A stretch of DNA of 64,000 bases from Hyphomonadaceae bacterium (lineage in GTDB: Bacteria > Pseudomonadota > Alphaproteobacteria > Caulobacterales > Hyphomonadaceae). The stretch covers positions 496,001 through 560,000 of the forward strand of contig JANSWU010000001.1 in assembly GCA_024743315.1 (NCBI GenBank), given 5' to 3'. The notes under the pieces were generated by a model that worked only from the letters and a program-made list of their open reading frames with translations, was not told the origin of the DNA and did not search any database. This document shows, piece after piece, positions 37,740 to 46,790 of this stretch (the stretch's first letter is position 1; each line of letters starts with the position of its first letter). The position numbers and the translations under genes were made by a program.

Positions 37740-40700
37740 CCCTGTTTTCTCCCCGGATACTGAGGCCTTCGAACAGGCTAAAAAGGCTCAGGCCGATGCT
37801 GCCAATCCAGAGCAATCGGCCTGGGTTGAAGCCAATGCTGGCTCAGGCAAAACAAAAGTACTTATCGACCGCGTGGCGCGGCTTCTCCTGCGTCGCGACG
37901 CGCACCGGCCAGGCGCAAATCCAGACTCGATTCTGTGCATCACCTATACCAAGGCGGCAGCGAACGAGATGCTGGCGCGCCTTTATGCGCGGCTTGGCAA
38001 ATGGGCCGTTGCGACCGATGAGACCTTACGAGCCTCATTGTCCGAGCTCGAAGACCGCGACCCCTCAACCTATTCAGAAGATGAGTTCCGCGAAGCGCGG
38101 CGCCTGTTTGCCCGCGCGCTCGAAACACCAGGCGGATTGCGGATTGAAACCATTCACGCTTTCTGTGCGCGAATCTTGCGACGCTTCCCGCTCGAAGCCA
38201 GGGTTTCGCCCGGCTTTAAGGCGATTGAAGAAGATGAAGCCGACAGCCTTTGGCGAACGGTTCTGGCAGATGGCATGATGGCGGCAGCAGCAGCCCAACC
38301 AGACGCGATGAACCATCTCGCCGAGGCCACTGGCGGGCTTGGCATTGGCGCCGCTTTAGAGGCACTCAAATTCAAGCGCCAAGCTCTGCAGCGATTTCGG
38401 CAATCAATAAGTTCTGAAACGGAACTGACAGATTTGGTGCGGCGCGCGGCTGGCGCCCCCGATCTGGGTCGAGCCGATCTCTTAGACCAGGCCATGATCC
38501 GCGACCTGCCGGAATCTGCGCTTCGGCGCGTGATTGATGACCTATCCGGATTGGCAAAGCCTGGCAAAGCCGACGCGAAACTGCTGAACGCCTTGGTCGC
38601 GCTGCTCAGCACATCCGACGCGGAAACCCGATACAGCCTCTACATGTCAGCCATCGCGGGGGCGAATTGGGATTTCCCGGCGGGTAGCAACCCCTATACG
38701 GCGAAAGCCGGACCAGTGACGGCCGACCTGTTTAGTCGGAACCAAAAATCCGAGGATCCGGAAGGGCGAGAAATCGCGCGCATGAAGACCGTGCAAGCCA
38801 CGCTCAAGGCGATTGAGCTTGCGGATCGCAGCGTTGCCCTGATGCAAATTGGCCTGCCGCTGATTGATGCCTATGCCAAGCAGAAACGCTTACTTGGGGC
38901 GCTGGATTTCGATGATCTGATTGACCGCACTCACACCTTGCTGACCCGATCCAGCGCCGCGAAGTGGGTTCTATACAAGCTTGATGGCGGTGTTTCGCAC
39001 CTCTTGCTCGACGAAGCACAAGATACCAGCCCACCACAATGGGCTCTGATCAATGCCATCGTGGAGGAATTTCAATCCGGGCTAGGCCAAGACCGCGTCA
39101 CTGATCCGCGTACGCAATTCGTGGTCGGAGACCCGAAACAGTCAATCTACTCATTCCAAGGCGCGGATCAGCAGCAATTCGAAGCCGAACATGATGCCTT
39201 TGTGCGGCGCGAGGAAATCGTCGCGGCCGCGCAAAACCGCTCAGTTAATCAACCTGACATGGTCATGTCCTTCCGCTCGACGCCAGAAGTCTTGCAATTT
39301 GTCGATGAGGTGCGTGCGATTGCCCCGCTTGAACGCGATGCAACTGATCCATTGCCGCCGCGCGAGGCGGATATCGCACCGCACGCCCCGCGCCGCGCCA
39401 ACCAGCCCGGCCGCGTTGAGCTTTGGCCGCTTGAGCTGCCGACGCCAAAAGCGGTGGAAGACAGCGCCTGGACCACACCGACCGATCATGTGCCGGCCGA
39501 TGCCCCGCGCCGACGCCTGGCGCGAAGCATTGCTCAGGCCGTCAAATCGATGCTGGATGGCGGCGAAAGCGTGTGGCGCGAACGCCCGGATGGCCGCTGG
39601 CAACGCCAACCCGTCCAACCCGAAGATGTCCTGATACTGGTGCGTAGCCGTAATGAATTATTTGACGCGCTGATTGATAGTCTGAAGCAAGAAAAGATCC
39701 CGGTCGCGGGGGCCGATCGATTGCGGCTATTGGATAATCTAGGGGTGCAGGACTGCCTGAATCTCATCCGTTTCGCCCTTCAACCGGGCGACGATTTGAC
39801 ATTGGCAGAGATCCTGCGCGGTCCGTTTTGCGGCCTGGTCGATGATGATCGTCATCTCTTCGTGCTGGCCCATGGCCGGGATGAGGGCGAATCCTTGTGG
39901 GCGCGCCTGGCCGGTGCCACCGACGCGGAGTTTGCAAACGCAAAAGCTTTTTGCGCGGCATTGATCGAGACTCGGCATTTACCGGCCTTTGAGTTTTTGA
40001 CCCGGGCTTTGACCGAACGCGATGAAAGCGGCTTGAGCGGGTGGGACCGACTGATCCAAAGGCTGGGTGAACCTGTGCGAGACCCGGTCCAGGCCCTGCT
40101 CTCTGGCGCCCTCGGCTATGACATGTCGCAAGCCAAGAGCCTGCAAGCCTTCCTGGCCGAAACCGAGCAACAAAATACGGTGCTGAAACGCGAGCTCGGA
40201 GAACCCGATGGCGCGGTGCGCGTGATGACCGTTCATGGCGCCAAAGGCCTGCAGGCGCCGATTGTCATTTTGCCGGATACAACCGGGGCGACCAAACCGG
40301 TGAGCGACGCATTGTTCTTCACCGAGTCTGGAGTGCCTTTGTATAGCCCCTCGGGGAAAACAGACGCGCCTGCATCCGCGCGATTGCGCGAGACTGCAAA
40401 CGCGGCAGCTGAACGGGAATCCCGTCGCTTGCTATATGTCGCCCTGACGCGTGCTTCGGATCGCCTCATCATCGCTGGCGCCGGCATGGGTAATGCCAAG
40501 GCAGGCTATGCCAAATCATCCTGGTATCGCTGGTGTCTGTCAGCCATGCGAACCTTGCTCGATCAAGATGATGCTGATTTGCCCGATAAAGTGCTCACGT
40601 TTGGCGCTGATACGGTCCAATTGGCAAAAGAGACCCGTGAAGCACCCGCTTTGATCACTTCACCGGATTGGCTGAAACGCACCGCGCGTGAGGTCAGTCC

Positions 40701-41292
40701 GCCCTTGCGCCTGGCGGCGCCTTCGCGACTTGCCGAAGATCGGTCTGCGGTGAGCTTACCTTTCGCAGAAGAGCGCAAAGCGGCATTGAAGCGGGGTCGT
40801 CTGATCCATGCCTTGCTGCAAATTCTACCGGAATACCCGGCCCCTGTGCGGGCAGAAAAAGGCCGCGCCTTTCTGAACCGGGACCCAGATCTAGAGGCGG
40901 CAGACCGGGACGAAATGCTCGAGGTCACGCTGCGCACCCTCTCGGATCCAGCCTTCACCGATGTGTTTGAGGAAACAGGGCGGAGCGAGGCGGCGATTGT
41001 CGGCACATTGCCCAAAGGACAAATGGTGAATGGGCGCGTCGACCGACTGATTGTCAAATCTGACCAGGTGATGATCATCGATTACAAAACCGATCGGCCG
41101 GCACCGAAATCCGCGGAACATATCGAAGACTCCTATCTCGTGCAGATGGCTGCCTATCGATCTGTACTCGGCTCGGTTTATCCAAAACATGACGTCCGCT
41201 GCGCCTTGCTATACACAGACGGCCCGCGCTTGATCGAGCTTGATGCAGACAAGATGTCAGAATCACTAAACCGTGTTGAAAGCAGGGTTTGA
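37732..41292 (+). CDS. addA: Double-strand break repair helicase-nuclease AddA
   Basis: An 1186-residue UvrD-like helicase-nuclease. Walker A is EANAGSGKTKVLIDRVARLL, Walker B region is HLLLDEAQDTSPPQWALI, QFVVGDPKQSIYSFQGAD follows, motif V/VI is VMTVHGAKGLQAPIVIL and RRLLYVALTRASDRLIIAG, and the C-terminal nuclease has MIIDYKTDRPAP. It unwinds and processes DNA ends for homologous recombination. It overlaps addB by eight bases, which suggests fixed stoichiometry. Thioredoxin follows after 54 bases. Confidence 0.97.
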   Translation: MIDPVFSPDTEAFEQAKKAQADAANPEQSAWVEANAGSGKTKVLIDRVARLLLRRDAHRPGANPDSILCITYTKAAANEMLARLYARLGKWAVATDETLRASLSELEDRDPSTYSEDEFREARRLFARALETPGGLRIETIHAFCARILRRFPLEARVSPGFKAIEEDEADSLWRTVLADGMMAAAAAQPDAMNHLAEATGGLGIGAALEALKFKRQALQRFRQSISSETELTDLVRRAAGAPDLGRADLLDQAMIRDLPESALRRVIDDLSGLAKPGKADAKLLNALVALLSTSDAETRYSLYMSAIAGANWDFPAGSNPYTAKAGPVTADLFSRNQKSEDPEGREIARMKTVQATLKAIELADRSVALMQIGLPLIDAYAKQKRLLGALDFDDLIDRTHTLLTRSSAAKWVLYKLDGGVSHLLLDEAQDTSPPQWALINAIVEEFQSGLGQDRVTDPRTQFVVGDPKQSIYSFQGADQQQFEAEHDAFVRREEIVAAAQNRSVNQPDMVMSFRSTPEVLQFVDEVRAIAPLERDATDPLPPREADIAPHAPRRANQPGRVELWPLELPTPKAVEDSAWTTPTDHVPADAPRRRLARSIAQAVKSMLDGGESVWRERPDGRWQRQPVQPEDVLILVRSRNELFDALIDSLKQEKIPVAGADRLRLLDNLGVQDCLNLIRFALQPGDDLTLAEILRGPFCGLVDDDRHLFVLAHGRDEGESLWARLAGATDAEFANAKAFCAALIETRHLPAFEFLTRALTERDESGLSGWDRLIQRLGEPVRDPVQALLSGALGYDMSQAKSLQAFLAETEQQNTVLKRELGEPDGAVRVMTVHGAKGLQAPIVILPDTTGATKPVSDALFFTESGVPLYSPSGKTDAPASARLRETANAAAERESRRLLYVALTRASDRLIIAGAGMGNAKAGYAKSSWYRWCLSAMRTLLDQDDADLPDKVLTFGADTVQLAKETREAPALITSPDWLKRTAREVSPPLRLAAPSRLAEDRSAVSLPFAEERKAALKRGRLIHALLQILPEYPAPVRAEKGRAFLNRDPDLEAADRDEMLEVTLRTLSDPAFTDVFEETGRSEAAIVGTLPKGQMVNGRVDRLIVKSDQVMIIDYKTDRPAPKSAEHIEDSYLVQMAAYRSVLGSVYPKHDVRCALLYTDGPRLIELDADKMSESLNRVESRV

Positions 41293-41346
41293 CGCACGCA
41301 AAGAGTCCCTATTTTATGCCTCACGATGAATTTAAAGGAGGTCACA

Positions 41347-41664
<318 letters not shown>

Positions 41665-41688
41665 TTTGGTCTCGACAAAATCAGAAAG

Positions 41689-41715
41689 GCCTCGCCCGAC
41701 GGCGGGGCTTTTTTT
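41689..41715 (+). terminator. Intrinsic terminator after trxA
   Basis: GCCTCGCC and GGCGGGGC form an 8-bp stem (one G-T pair) around CGAC, followed by seven T residues. It ends the tsaE-to-trxA gene run. Confidence 0.9.
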
Positions 41716-41760
41716 GTGCCGGCTTTTCGTTAGCCTGACCAAAAAGAACTGGAGGGCAGG

Positions 41761-42546
41761 ATGACACCATATCAAGAACTCGACCGCTCAGTCGCCGGCA
41801 AGACCGTTTTTATTACGGGCGCCGCAAGCGGTATGGGGCGCGCCACAGCGCACCTGTTCGCGCGTGAAGGCGCCAATGTGATGGCGACCGACTTGAACGG
41901 GGATGGCGCGGAACAGGTCGCCGAGGAAATCCAGGCCGCAGGCTTTTCCAATGTGCGCGCATGGACCCTCGATGTCGGAGATCACGACGCGATCAAAGCA
42001 GCGGTCAAGGCGACGGTCGAGGCCTTTGGCGGGCTCGACATTCTAATCAATAATGCTGGCTTTGCTCGCCTCGCGCATCCTTCCGAGGACAAGTATGAGG
42101 AGATTTGGCACGACAGCGTCAATGTCATGCTGACCGCCCATCAAAGGCTAATCCGCGCTGCCTTGCCCTATCTGATGAAAACCGAGACGGGCGGGCGGAT
42201 TGTCAATATCTCCTCCACCGAGGGGCTCGGCGCGACACCTGGAAACGGCCCGTATGTGGCAGCCAAGCATGGCGTCATCGGCCTGACCCGGGCCATGGCC
42301 ACCGATCTTGGCCGTGATGGCATCACGTGCAATGCCATCTGCCCCGGCCCGATTGAGACCAATATCAATGCCGCAATTCCGGAGGAGCATAAAGTGATTT
42401 TCGCCAAGCGCCGGGTGCCGATCCGGCGCTATGGCATCCCGGAAGAAGTGGCCCATGTCACGCTGTCCTGCTGCTTGCCGGCAGCGTCCTATTTGAACGG
42501 CGCGGTGATCCCGGTCGATGGCGGCTTGACGATCAAGAACGCCTAG
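41761..42546 (+). CDS. Short-chain dehydrogenase/reductase (SDR)
   Basis: A 261-residue classical SDR. It has the NAD(P)-binding TGAASGMGRATAHLF, the NNAGFAR motif, ISSTEGLGATPGN with the catalytic serine region, and YVAAKHGVIGLTRAMA with the YxxxK catalytic pair. The C-terminal part has GGLTIKNA after YLNGAVIPVD. GGAGGG lies before the ATG. Substrate unknown; resemblance to 3-oxoacyl-ACP reductases is general to the family. It is convergent with folC (four-base overlap). Confidence 0.93.
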   Translation: MTPYQELDRSVAGKTVFITGAASGMGRATAHLFAREGANVMATDLNGDGAEQVAEEIQAAGFSNVRAWTLDVGDHDAIKAAVKATVEAFGGLDILINNAGFARLAHPSEDKYEEIWHDSVNVMLTAHQRLIRAALPYLMKTETGGRIVNISSTEGLGATPGNGPYVAAKHGVIGLTRAMATDLGRDGITCNAICPGPIETNINAAIPEEHKVIFAKRRVPIRRYGIPEEVAHVTLSCCLPAASYLNGAVIPVDGGLTIKNA

Positions 42547-43784
42547 ACCGGTAATTCCTGATTTTTCTCCAGGACCTCGCCAGCGAGATACAACGAGCCT
42601 CCAATCAGGATCCGGTCAGGCTGGGTCTTTGTCGCCGCCGCCAATGCGGCCTCCAAAGAATCGAACGCTTCTGCGCGCGGCAGGAACGTCCGCGCCGTTT
42701 CCGCCAATTCATCCGGATCTGCACCGGCATGACCTGGCGCGTTGGGAATGGTGTAGACGGCCTCCGCAGCGCCTTTGAAGGCGTGGAAGAAGCCACCATG
42801 ATCCTTGCTTGCAATCATCGCCGTGACCATCACCGTGCGCCCGCCCATTTCGCGTAACAGCTCCGCGATCGCGGTGGCGGCATGCGGATTATGCCCGCCA
42901 TCCAGCCAGACTTCTGCACCGTTTGCCAAGGCGGTGAGCGGCCCGTCCGCGAGGCGCTGCATGCGCGCTGGCCAGACAGCCGATTGCGCCCCTTGCCAGA
43001 TCGCCGCATCAGAAATTTTCGGGTGCGCGAGTGTGCGCATCGCCAAGCCGGCAAGAGCGGCATTGTAGCGTTGATGCGTGCCGGGCAGGGCCACTCGCTC
43101 AGGGACTTTTTCAATATCTTCCATACGCAAGGCCGTGAGAGGCGCCCCAAGTGCCTCGGCGCGATCGCGAATCACATCGCCGCAAACGCGGGCTTGTATC
43201 GCCGAGACAACAGGCCGTCCGGGTTTGATGATCCCGGCTTTCTCACCCGCAATTTTGGCGAGGTCAGATCCGAGGAACTGCTTGTGATCAAAATCAACGG
43301 GTGTAATCACGCTCAGGGCCGGGTTATTAATGACGTTGGTTGCGTCAAACCGTCCGCCAAGCCCGACTTCGAGAATGAGCAAATCTGCCGGGACCTCGCT
43401 GAAGGCCAACAGGGCCGTCGCCGTAGTCGCTTCAAACCGCGTGATCGGGCGACCCTCAAGGGCTGCGTGGACGCGATCTAACCAGTCAACCAGTGCTGCA
43501 TCCGTGACCAGCTCACCCGCCAAGCGGATGCGTTCGTTGAACCGGACCAGGTGCGGCGAGGTGTAAACATGAACATTGAGGCCGGCTTCCTCGGCCATCG
43601 CCCGCAAATAAGCGCAGGTCGAGCCTTTGCCATTGGTACCGGCGACATGGATGGTTGGAGGCAGCTTGTCCTGCGGCCGACCCAATGTCTCGAGCAGATC
43701 TTCGATCCGGCCGAGGGACAGTTCTATGGTTTCCGGGTAAAGGCCTTCGAATTGCTCTAGGGCCGCTTCGAGGGCGGCGGACAT
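42543..43784 (-). CDS. folC: Bifunctional folylpolyglutamate synthase/dihydrofolate synthase
   Basis: A 413-residue Mur-ligase-like protein: ATP site HVAGTNGKGSTCAYLRAMAE, YTSPHLVRFNERIRL, EVGLGGRFDATNVI, and the C-terminal VWLDGGHNPHAATAIAELL. It adds glutamate to dihydropteroate and to reduced folates. It is the last gene of the minus-strand run trpF-trpB-satD-cutA-trpA-accD-folC and starts five bases after accD. Confidence 0.95.
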   Translation of the reverse strand: MSAALEAALEQFEGLYPETIELSLGRIEDLLETLGRPQDKLPPTIHVAGTNGKGSTCAYLRAMAEEAGLNVHVYTSPHLVRFNERIRLAGELVTDAALVDWLDRVHAALEGRPITRFEATTATALLAFSEVPADLLILEVGLGGRFDATNVINNPALSVITPVDFDHKQFLGSDLAKIAGEKAGIIKPGRPVVSAIQARVCGDVIRDRAEALGAPLTALRMEDIEKVPERVALPGTHQRYNAALAGLAMRTLAHPKISDAAIWQGAQSAVWPARMQRLADGPLTALANGAEVWLDGGHNPHAATAIAELLREMGGRTVMVTAMIASKDHGGFFHAFKGAAEAVYTIPNAPGHAGADPDELAETARTFLPRAEAFDSLEAALAAATKTQPDRILIGGSLYLAGEVLEKNQELPV

Positions 43785-43789
43785 TCGCC

Positions 43790-44776
43790 CTAAGCCTTAT
43801 CTGATCTCGGTGCCGGCGCATCGGCGGACGGCGCTTCAACCGGCAGCGTCGAGACATCCTTCTCGGCGGCTTTACGAACCGGCATCAAGTGTCCCAGGAC
43901 GCGTGACAAAGTGGTTTTCAGCTCACGTCGGTCGGTAACGATATCCACGGCGCCTTTCTCACGCAAGAACTCTGAGCGCTGGAATCCTTCAGGCAGTTTC
44001 TCGCGAATGGTCTGCTCAATCACGCGCGGACCAGAGAAAGCGATCATCGCACCCGGCTCGGCAATATGAACGTCGCCGAGCATCGCATAAGACGCCGAGA
44101 CGCCGCCTGAGGTCGGATCACACAAGACCACTATATACGGCAGGCCTGCATCTTTGACTTCCTGGATGGCCAGCGTCGTGCGCGGCATTTGCATCAAAGA
44201 CAGCGTGCCTTCCTGCATACGCGCGCCACCTGATGCGGTGCAGATCACGAATGCTGCCTTGCGGGCCACAGCCATTTGTGCAGCGGCAATAAAGGCTTCG
44301 CCGGCCGCCATGCCCAGGGATCCGCCCATGAAGGCAAAGTCCTGAATCAGGACCACGGTTGGAATGCCGTCGACTTTGCCAAAGGCAGCGGCCATGCAAT
44401 CATCCTGCGCGATCGGAGACACGGACCCCGAATCCGGGGCTTCTTCCTTGTCGCGTTTGGCAATTTTGGTCTTTGCGCCCTTGATGCGGGACGGATAGGT
44501 CTTGTCGTCTCGGAACTTTAACGGATCGGCAGGAACGGGTGGCAGCGGGATCGGCTCCCAGCGCTCATGGTCAAAGAACAAACGGAAGCGCCGCCGGGGA
44601 GAAATCCGCAAATGCGCGCCAGCTGGCGTGACATACCAGCTTTCTTCCAGGTCAGAGCGATATACCAATTCGCCGGAGACCGGGCATTTCACCCAGAGAT
44701 TGTCCGGCGTGTCTTTCTTATTGCCCGATAAAAGGCCTTTCAGACCCGGTGTTCGGAAATTCGTCAGCCAATTCAT
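43790..44776 (-). CDS. accD: Acetyl-CoA carboxylase carboxyltransferase subunit beta
   Basis: A 328-residue AccD. It has the crotonase-like carboxyltransferase core with FVICTASGGARMQEGTLSLM, LCDPTSGGVSASYAMLGDVH and IAFSGPRVIEQTIREKLPEG. With AccA it transfers the carboxyl group from biotin to acetyl-CoA, giving malonyl-CoA. The N-terminal zinc ribbon, C-X2-C-Xn-C-X2-C in E. coli, is degenerate here: only one cysteine remains in LWVKCPVSGELVYRSDLEES, as I recall from other alphaproteobacterial AccD. The C-terminus has a Pro/Ala-rich tail. Confidence 0.96.
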   Translation of the reverse strand: MNWLTNFRTPGLKGLLSGNKKDTPDNLWVKCPVSGELVYRSDLEESWYVTPAGAHLRISPRRRFRLFFDHERWEPIPLPPVPADPLKFRDDKTYPSRIKGAKTKIAKRDKEEAPDSGSVSPIAQDDCMAAAFGKVDGIPTVVLIQDFAFMGGSLGMAAGEAFIAAAQMAVARKAAFVICTASGGARMQEGTLSLMQMPRTTLAIQEVKDAGLPYIVVLCDPTSGGVSASYAMLGDVHIAEPGAMIAFSGPRVIEQTIREKLPEGFQRSEFLREKGAVDIVTDRRELKTTLSRVLGHLMPVRKAAEKDVSTLPVEAPSADAPAPRSDKA

Positions 44777-44808
44777 GCCGTCATCATCCCTTTGTCCGAT
44801 CGCGGACT

Positions 44809-45639
44809 TTACTGCGCAGGCGCGCCACCCCTCAGCGCCGTACTCAACTCACGGGCCAGTTTGCCCATATTCCCTGCTGTAACTTGTGGCGTTTTGGCCA
44901 CAGTTGCAAGTCTTGCTTCTTCCACAAAAGCAGACCCCACGACAACCCCATCGGCGATTTTCCCCATGGCGGCGGCTTGTTCGCCGTTTTTGATGCCGAA
45001 TCCGACACAGACAGGAAGGCCGGAAACGCGCTGCGCCATCTCGACGCCAGCGCGAATGTCCTCTGGATCAGCTGACCCGGCGCCCGTTACGCCCGCCACA
45101 GCCACATAATAAAGGAAACCGCTCGCGCCTTCCGCAACTTTTGCCATGCGTGCTTCATTGGTCGTCGGGGTTGCCAGGCGAATGACAGAAAGATCATGTT
45201 TTGCGTAAGCGTCTCGGATCGGCTGGTCTTCCTCTGGCGGCAGATCAACCAAGATCGTGCCGTCGATCCCAGCCTCCGCAGCGGCCGTAGCGAAGGCTTC
45301 ATAACCCATAGTATGGACCGGATTAGCATAGCCCATGAGGATCAGGGGCGTTTCAGCATCGTCTTCGCGAAAGCGCTTGGCGAGCGCCAGGACGTCTTTC
45401 AGAGTCGTTTTGTTGGCGAGCGCCCGCAGCGCGGCTTTCTGGATCGCGGGTCCGTCTGCCATGGGGTCGGTGAACGGCGCCCCAAGCTCGATCACATCAG
45501 CGCCATTGTCACGCAATGCGCAGAGCGCTTGATAGGATGATTCCAAATCCGGGTCGCCGGCCATGAGATAGGCGACCAAGGCCGCGCGGCCTTCTCCTTT
45601 AACCTTGTCGAAGCGCGAAACGATGCGGGATGTCGGCAT
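44809..45639 (-). CDS. trpA: Tryptophan synthase alpha subunit
   Basis: A 276-residue TIM barrel. The catalytic glutamate is in VIELGAPFTDPMADGPAIQK (E in VIELG) and the aspartate in GIDGTILVDLPPEE. VCVGFGIKNGEQAAAM and GVVVGSAFV form the phosphate site. It cleaves indole-3-glycerol phosphate and passes indole to TrpB. Its ATG directly follows the cutA stop codon. In this operon trpA is separated from trpB by satD and cutA, unlike the usual direct trpB-trpA order. Confidence 0.97.
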   Translation of the reverse strand: MPTSRIVSRFDKVKGEGRAALVAYLMAGDPDLESSYQALCALRDNGADVIELGAPFTDPMADGPAIQKAALRALANKTTLKDVLALAKRFREDDAETPLILMGYANPVHTMGYEAFATAAAEAGIDGTILVDLPPEEDQPIRDAYAKHDLSVIRLATPTTNEARMAKVAEGASGFLYYVAVAGVTGAGSADPEDIRAGVEMAQRVSGLPVCVGFGIKNGEQAAAMGKIADGVVVGSAFVEEARLATVAKTPQVTAGNMGKLARELSTALRGGAPAQ

Positions 45640-45969
45640 TTATTCTGAACCCGTATTTTCCATAATCCAGGCCGCATAAGGCGCGTTTACCTCAGTGACG
45701 CCGAGGGCGACAATGGCCGGCACGTCATAAGGATGATGCTTGGCCACAACCGCTTCAATCTCGGCAAATTTGGCGGCCGGCGCTTTCAGCCACAGGATAA
45801 ACTCAAAGGCCTGTTCAACCACCCCTTTCCAACGATAGGTCGAGGCCATGGGACCCTCGACATTGGCGCACGCCGCAATGCGAGATTCCACCGCCTCATC
45901 GGCGATGGCGCGCGCCACACGCTGGCGCGGGCAGGTGATGCGATACAGGGTGAGCTCTTCACTGGCCAT
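45640..45969 (-). CDS. cutA: CutA1 divalent-cation tolerance family protein
   Basis: A 109-residue trimeric ferredoxin-like protein with LYRITCPRQRVARAIADEAV, RIAACANVEG, STYRWKGVVEQAFEFILWLK and KHHPYDVPAIVAL, all typical of CutA1. CutA is linked to copper or divalent-cation tolerance in E. coli, though its function remains uncertain. The frame extends to 46056, but AGGAAG upstream and the family start favour ATG 45969. It lies between satD and trpA, whose start codon immediately follows its stop. Confidence 0.9.
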   Translation of the reverse strand: MASEELTLYRITCPRQRVARAIADEAVESRIAACANVEGPMASTYRWKGVVEQAFEFILWLKAPAAKFAEIEAVVAKHHPYDVPAIVALGVTEVNAPYAAWIMENTGSE

Positions 45970-46052
45970 GCACGCCACTTCCTGCGTCTGTGCGCCAGTG
46001 TCAACCAGCGGATGCGCCAGAAATGACATTCCGAGAGGGCGTTCGCGAATAT

Positions 46053-46712
46053 TCACGCATTTTGTATGTCGCCAGCGCTAATTTGAGCCAGCATGGCGTC
46101 CATTGCCGCTTCAATCTGCAAGACCGTTTTTGCGTGACCGGTTTTCTTCGCGTTCGACACCGAGCGCGGGTCTTTCGACAGTTTCTGCGCGATCTCGGTC
46201 CCGCTCAAACCGGCCTTTTGGAGCAAGAACACTGCGTGTTGATAGTCGCTCATGTCCGCGACCAGCGTGGCCGCAGCGTTGGTCATTGCGGATAATGCTT
46301 GGTTGGTGGCGTTGTCGCTGATCAGCCAGTCGCCATGCTGTCGCTGTTTCTTCAGGTCGGTCAGCGCCTTGGCGGCGGTTTCAAAGGCCGGACCGCCCAT
46401 TTCACGAATGGTGCCGCCGGCATACCCAATACGGTCTCGGACAATGACATAGCGAAATCCGGCAATCGGTCTCAACATATCGCGGATCTCAGAGACAATG
46501 CGATGGATCAGGCGCGGGCTTGAGAACAAGCCGGCGAATTCATCACCATAATTGACCTCAAGCGGGTAAACCAAATCTGCGGCGCCGCGCTGGTTCTGCC
46601 AGTCAAGCTCAGGGAGCAAACGCCCCATGACCGACTGACCGTCCTTGGCCGACAATGCGCTTGACGCCGTCAGATCAGCAAGCAAGAGATAATAGGGCGT
46701 TTGATTGTCCAT
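46053..46712 (-). CDS. satD: SatD-family protein with HTH-like C-terminus
   Basis: A 219-residue protein. The N-terminal half (YYLLLADLTASSALSAKDG, LEVNYGDEFAGLF, RFRYVIVRDRIGYAGG-like block at about residues 80-100) fits the SatD family, first named from acid tolerance in Streptococcus mutans. The C-terminus, LLQKAGLSGTEIAQKLSKDP with RSVSNAKKTGHA, resembles a helix-turn-helix. It sits between trpB and cutA in the trp run. The 77-base spacer before it holds palindromes of ATCTATC/GATAGAT type, which suggests autoregulation. No clear Shine-Dalgarno precedes the ATG. The usual membrane partner (DUF3307) is not present here. Confidence 0.75.
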   Translation of the reverse strand: MDNQTPYYLLLADLTASSALSAKDGQSVMGRLLPELDWQNQRGAADLVYPLEVNYGDEFAGLFSSPRLIHRIVSEIRDMLRPIAGFRYVIVRDRIGYAGGTIREMGGPAFETAAKALTDLKKQRQHGDWLISDNATNQALSAMTNAAATLVADMSDYQHAVFLLQKAGLSGTEIAQKLSKDPRSVSNAKKTGHAKTVLQIEAAMDAMLAQISAGDIQNA

Positions 46713-46714
46713 GT

Positions 46715-46734
46715 ATCTATGGATACTGATAGAC
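46715..46734. promoter_or_regulatory. Candidate SatD operator, imperfect copy
   Basis: ATCTATGGATACTGATAGAC matches the perfect palindrome at 46771-46790 at 16 of 20 positions. It ends only two bases before the satD start codon on the minus strand, so protein bound here would block translation initiation or transcription of satD. Confidence 0.5.
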
Positions 46735-46770
46735 TCTTAATATTCTATCTTTATCGGTAGATCCAGATTT

Positions 46771-46790
46771 ATCTATCAATATTGATAGAT
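46771..46790. promoter_or_regulatory. 20-bp perfect palindrome upstream of satD
   Basis: ATCTATCAATATTGATAGAT is perfectly symmetric and ends at the trpB stop codon. A third, degenerate pair of half sites (ATCTT and TAGAT) lies between it and the satD-proximal copy. The cluster looks like a regulated promoter inside the trp operon. Confidence 0.6.
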
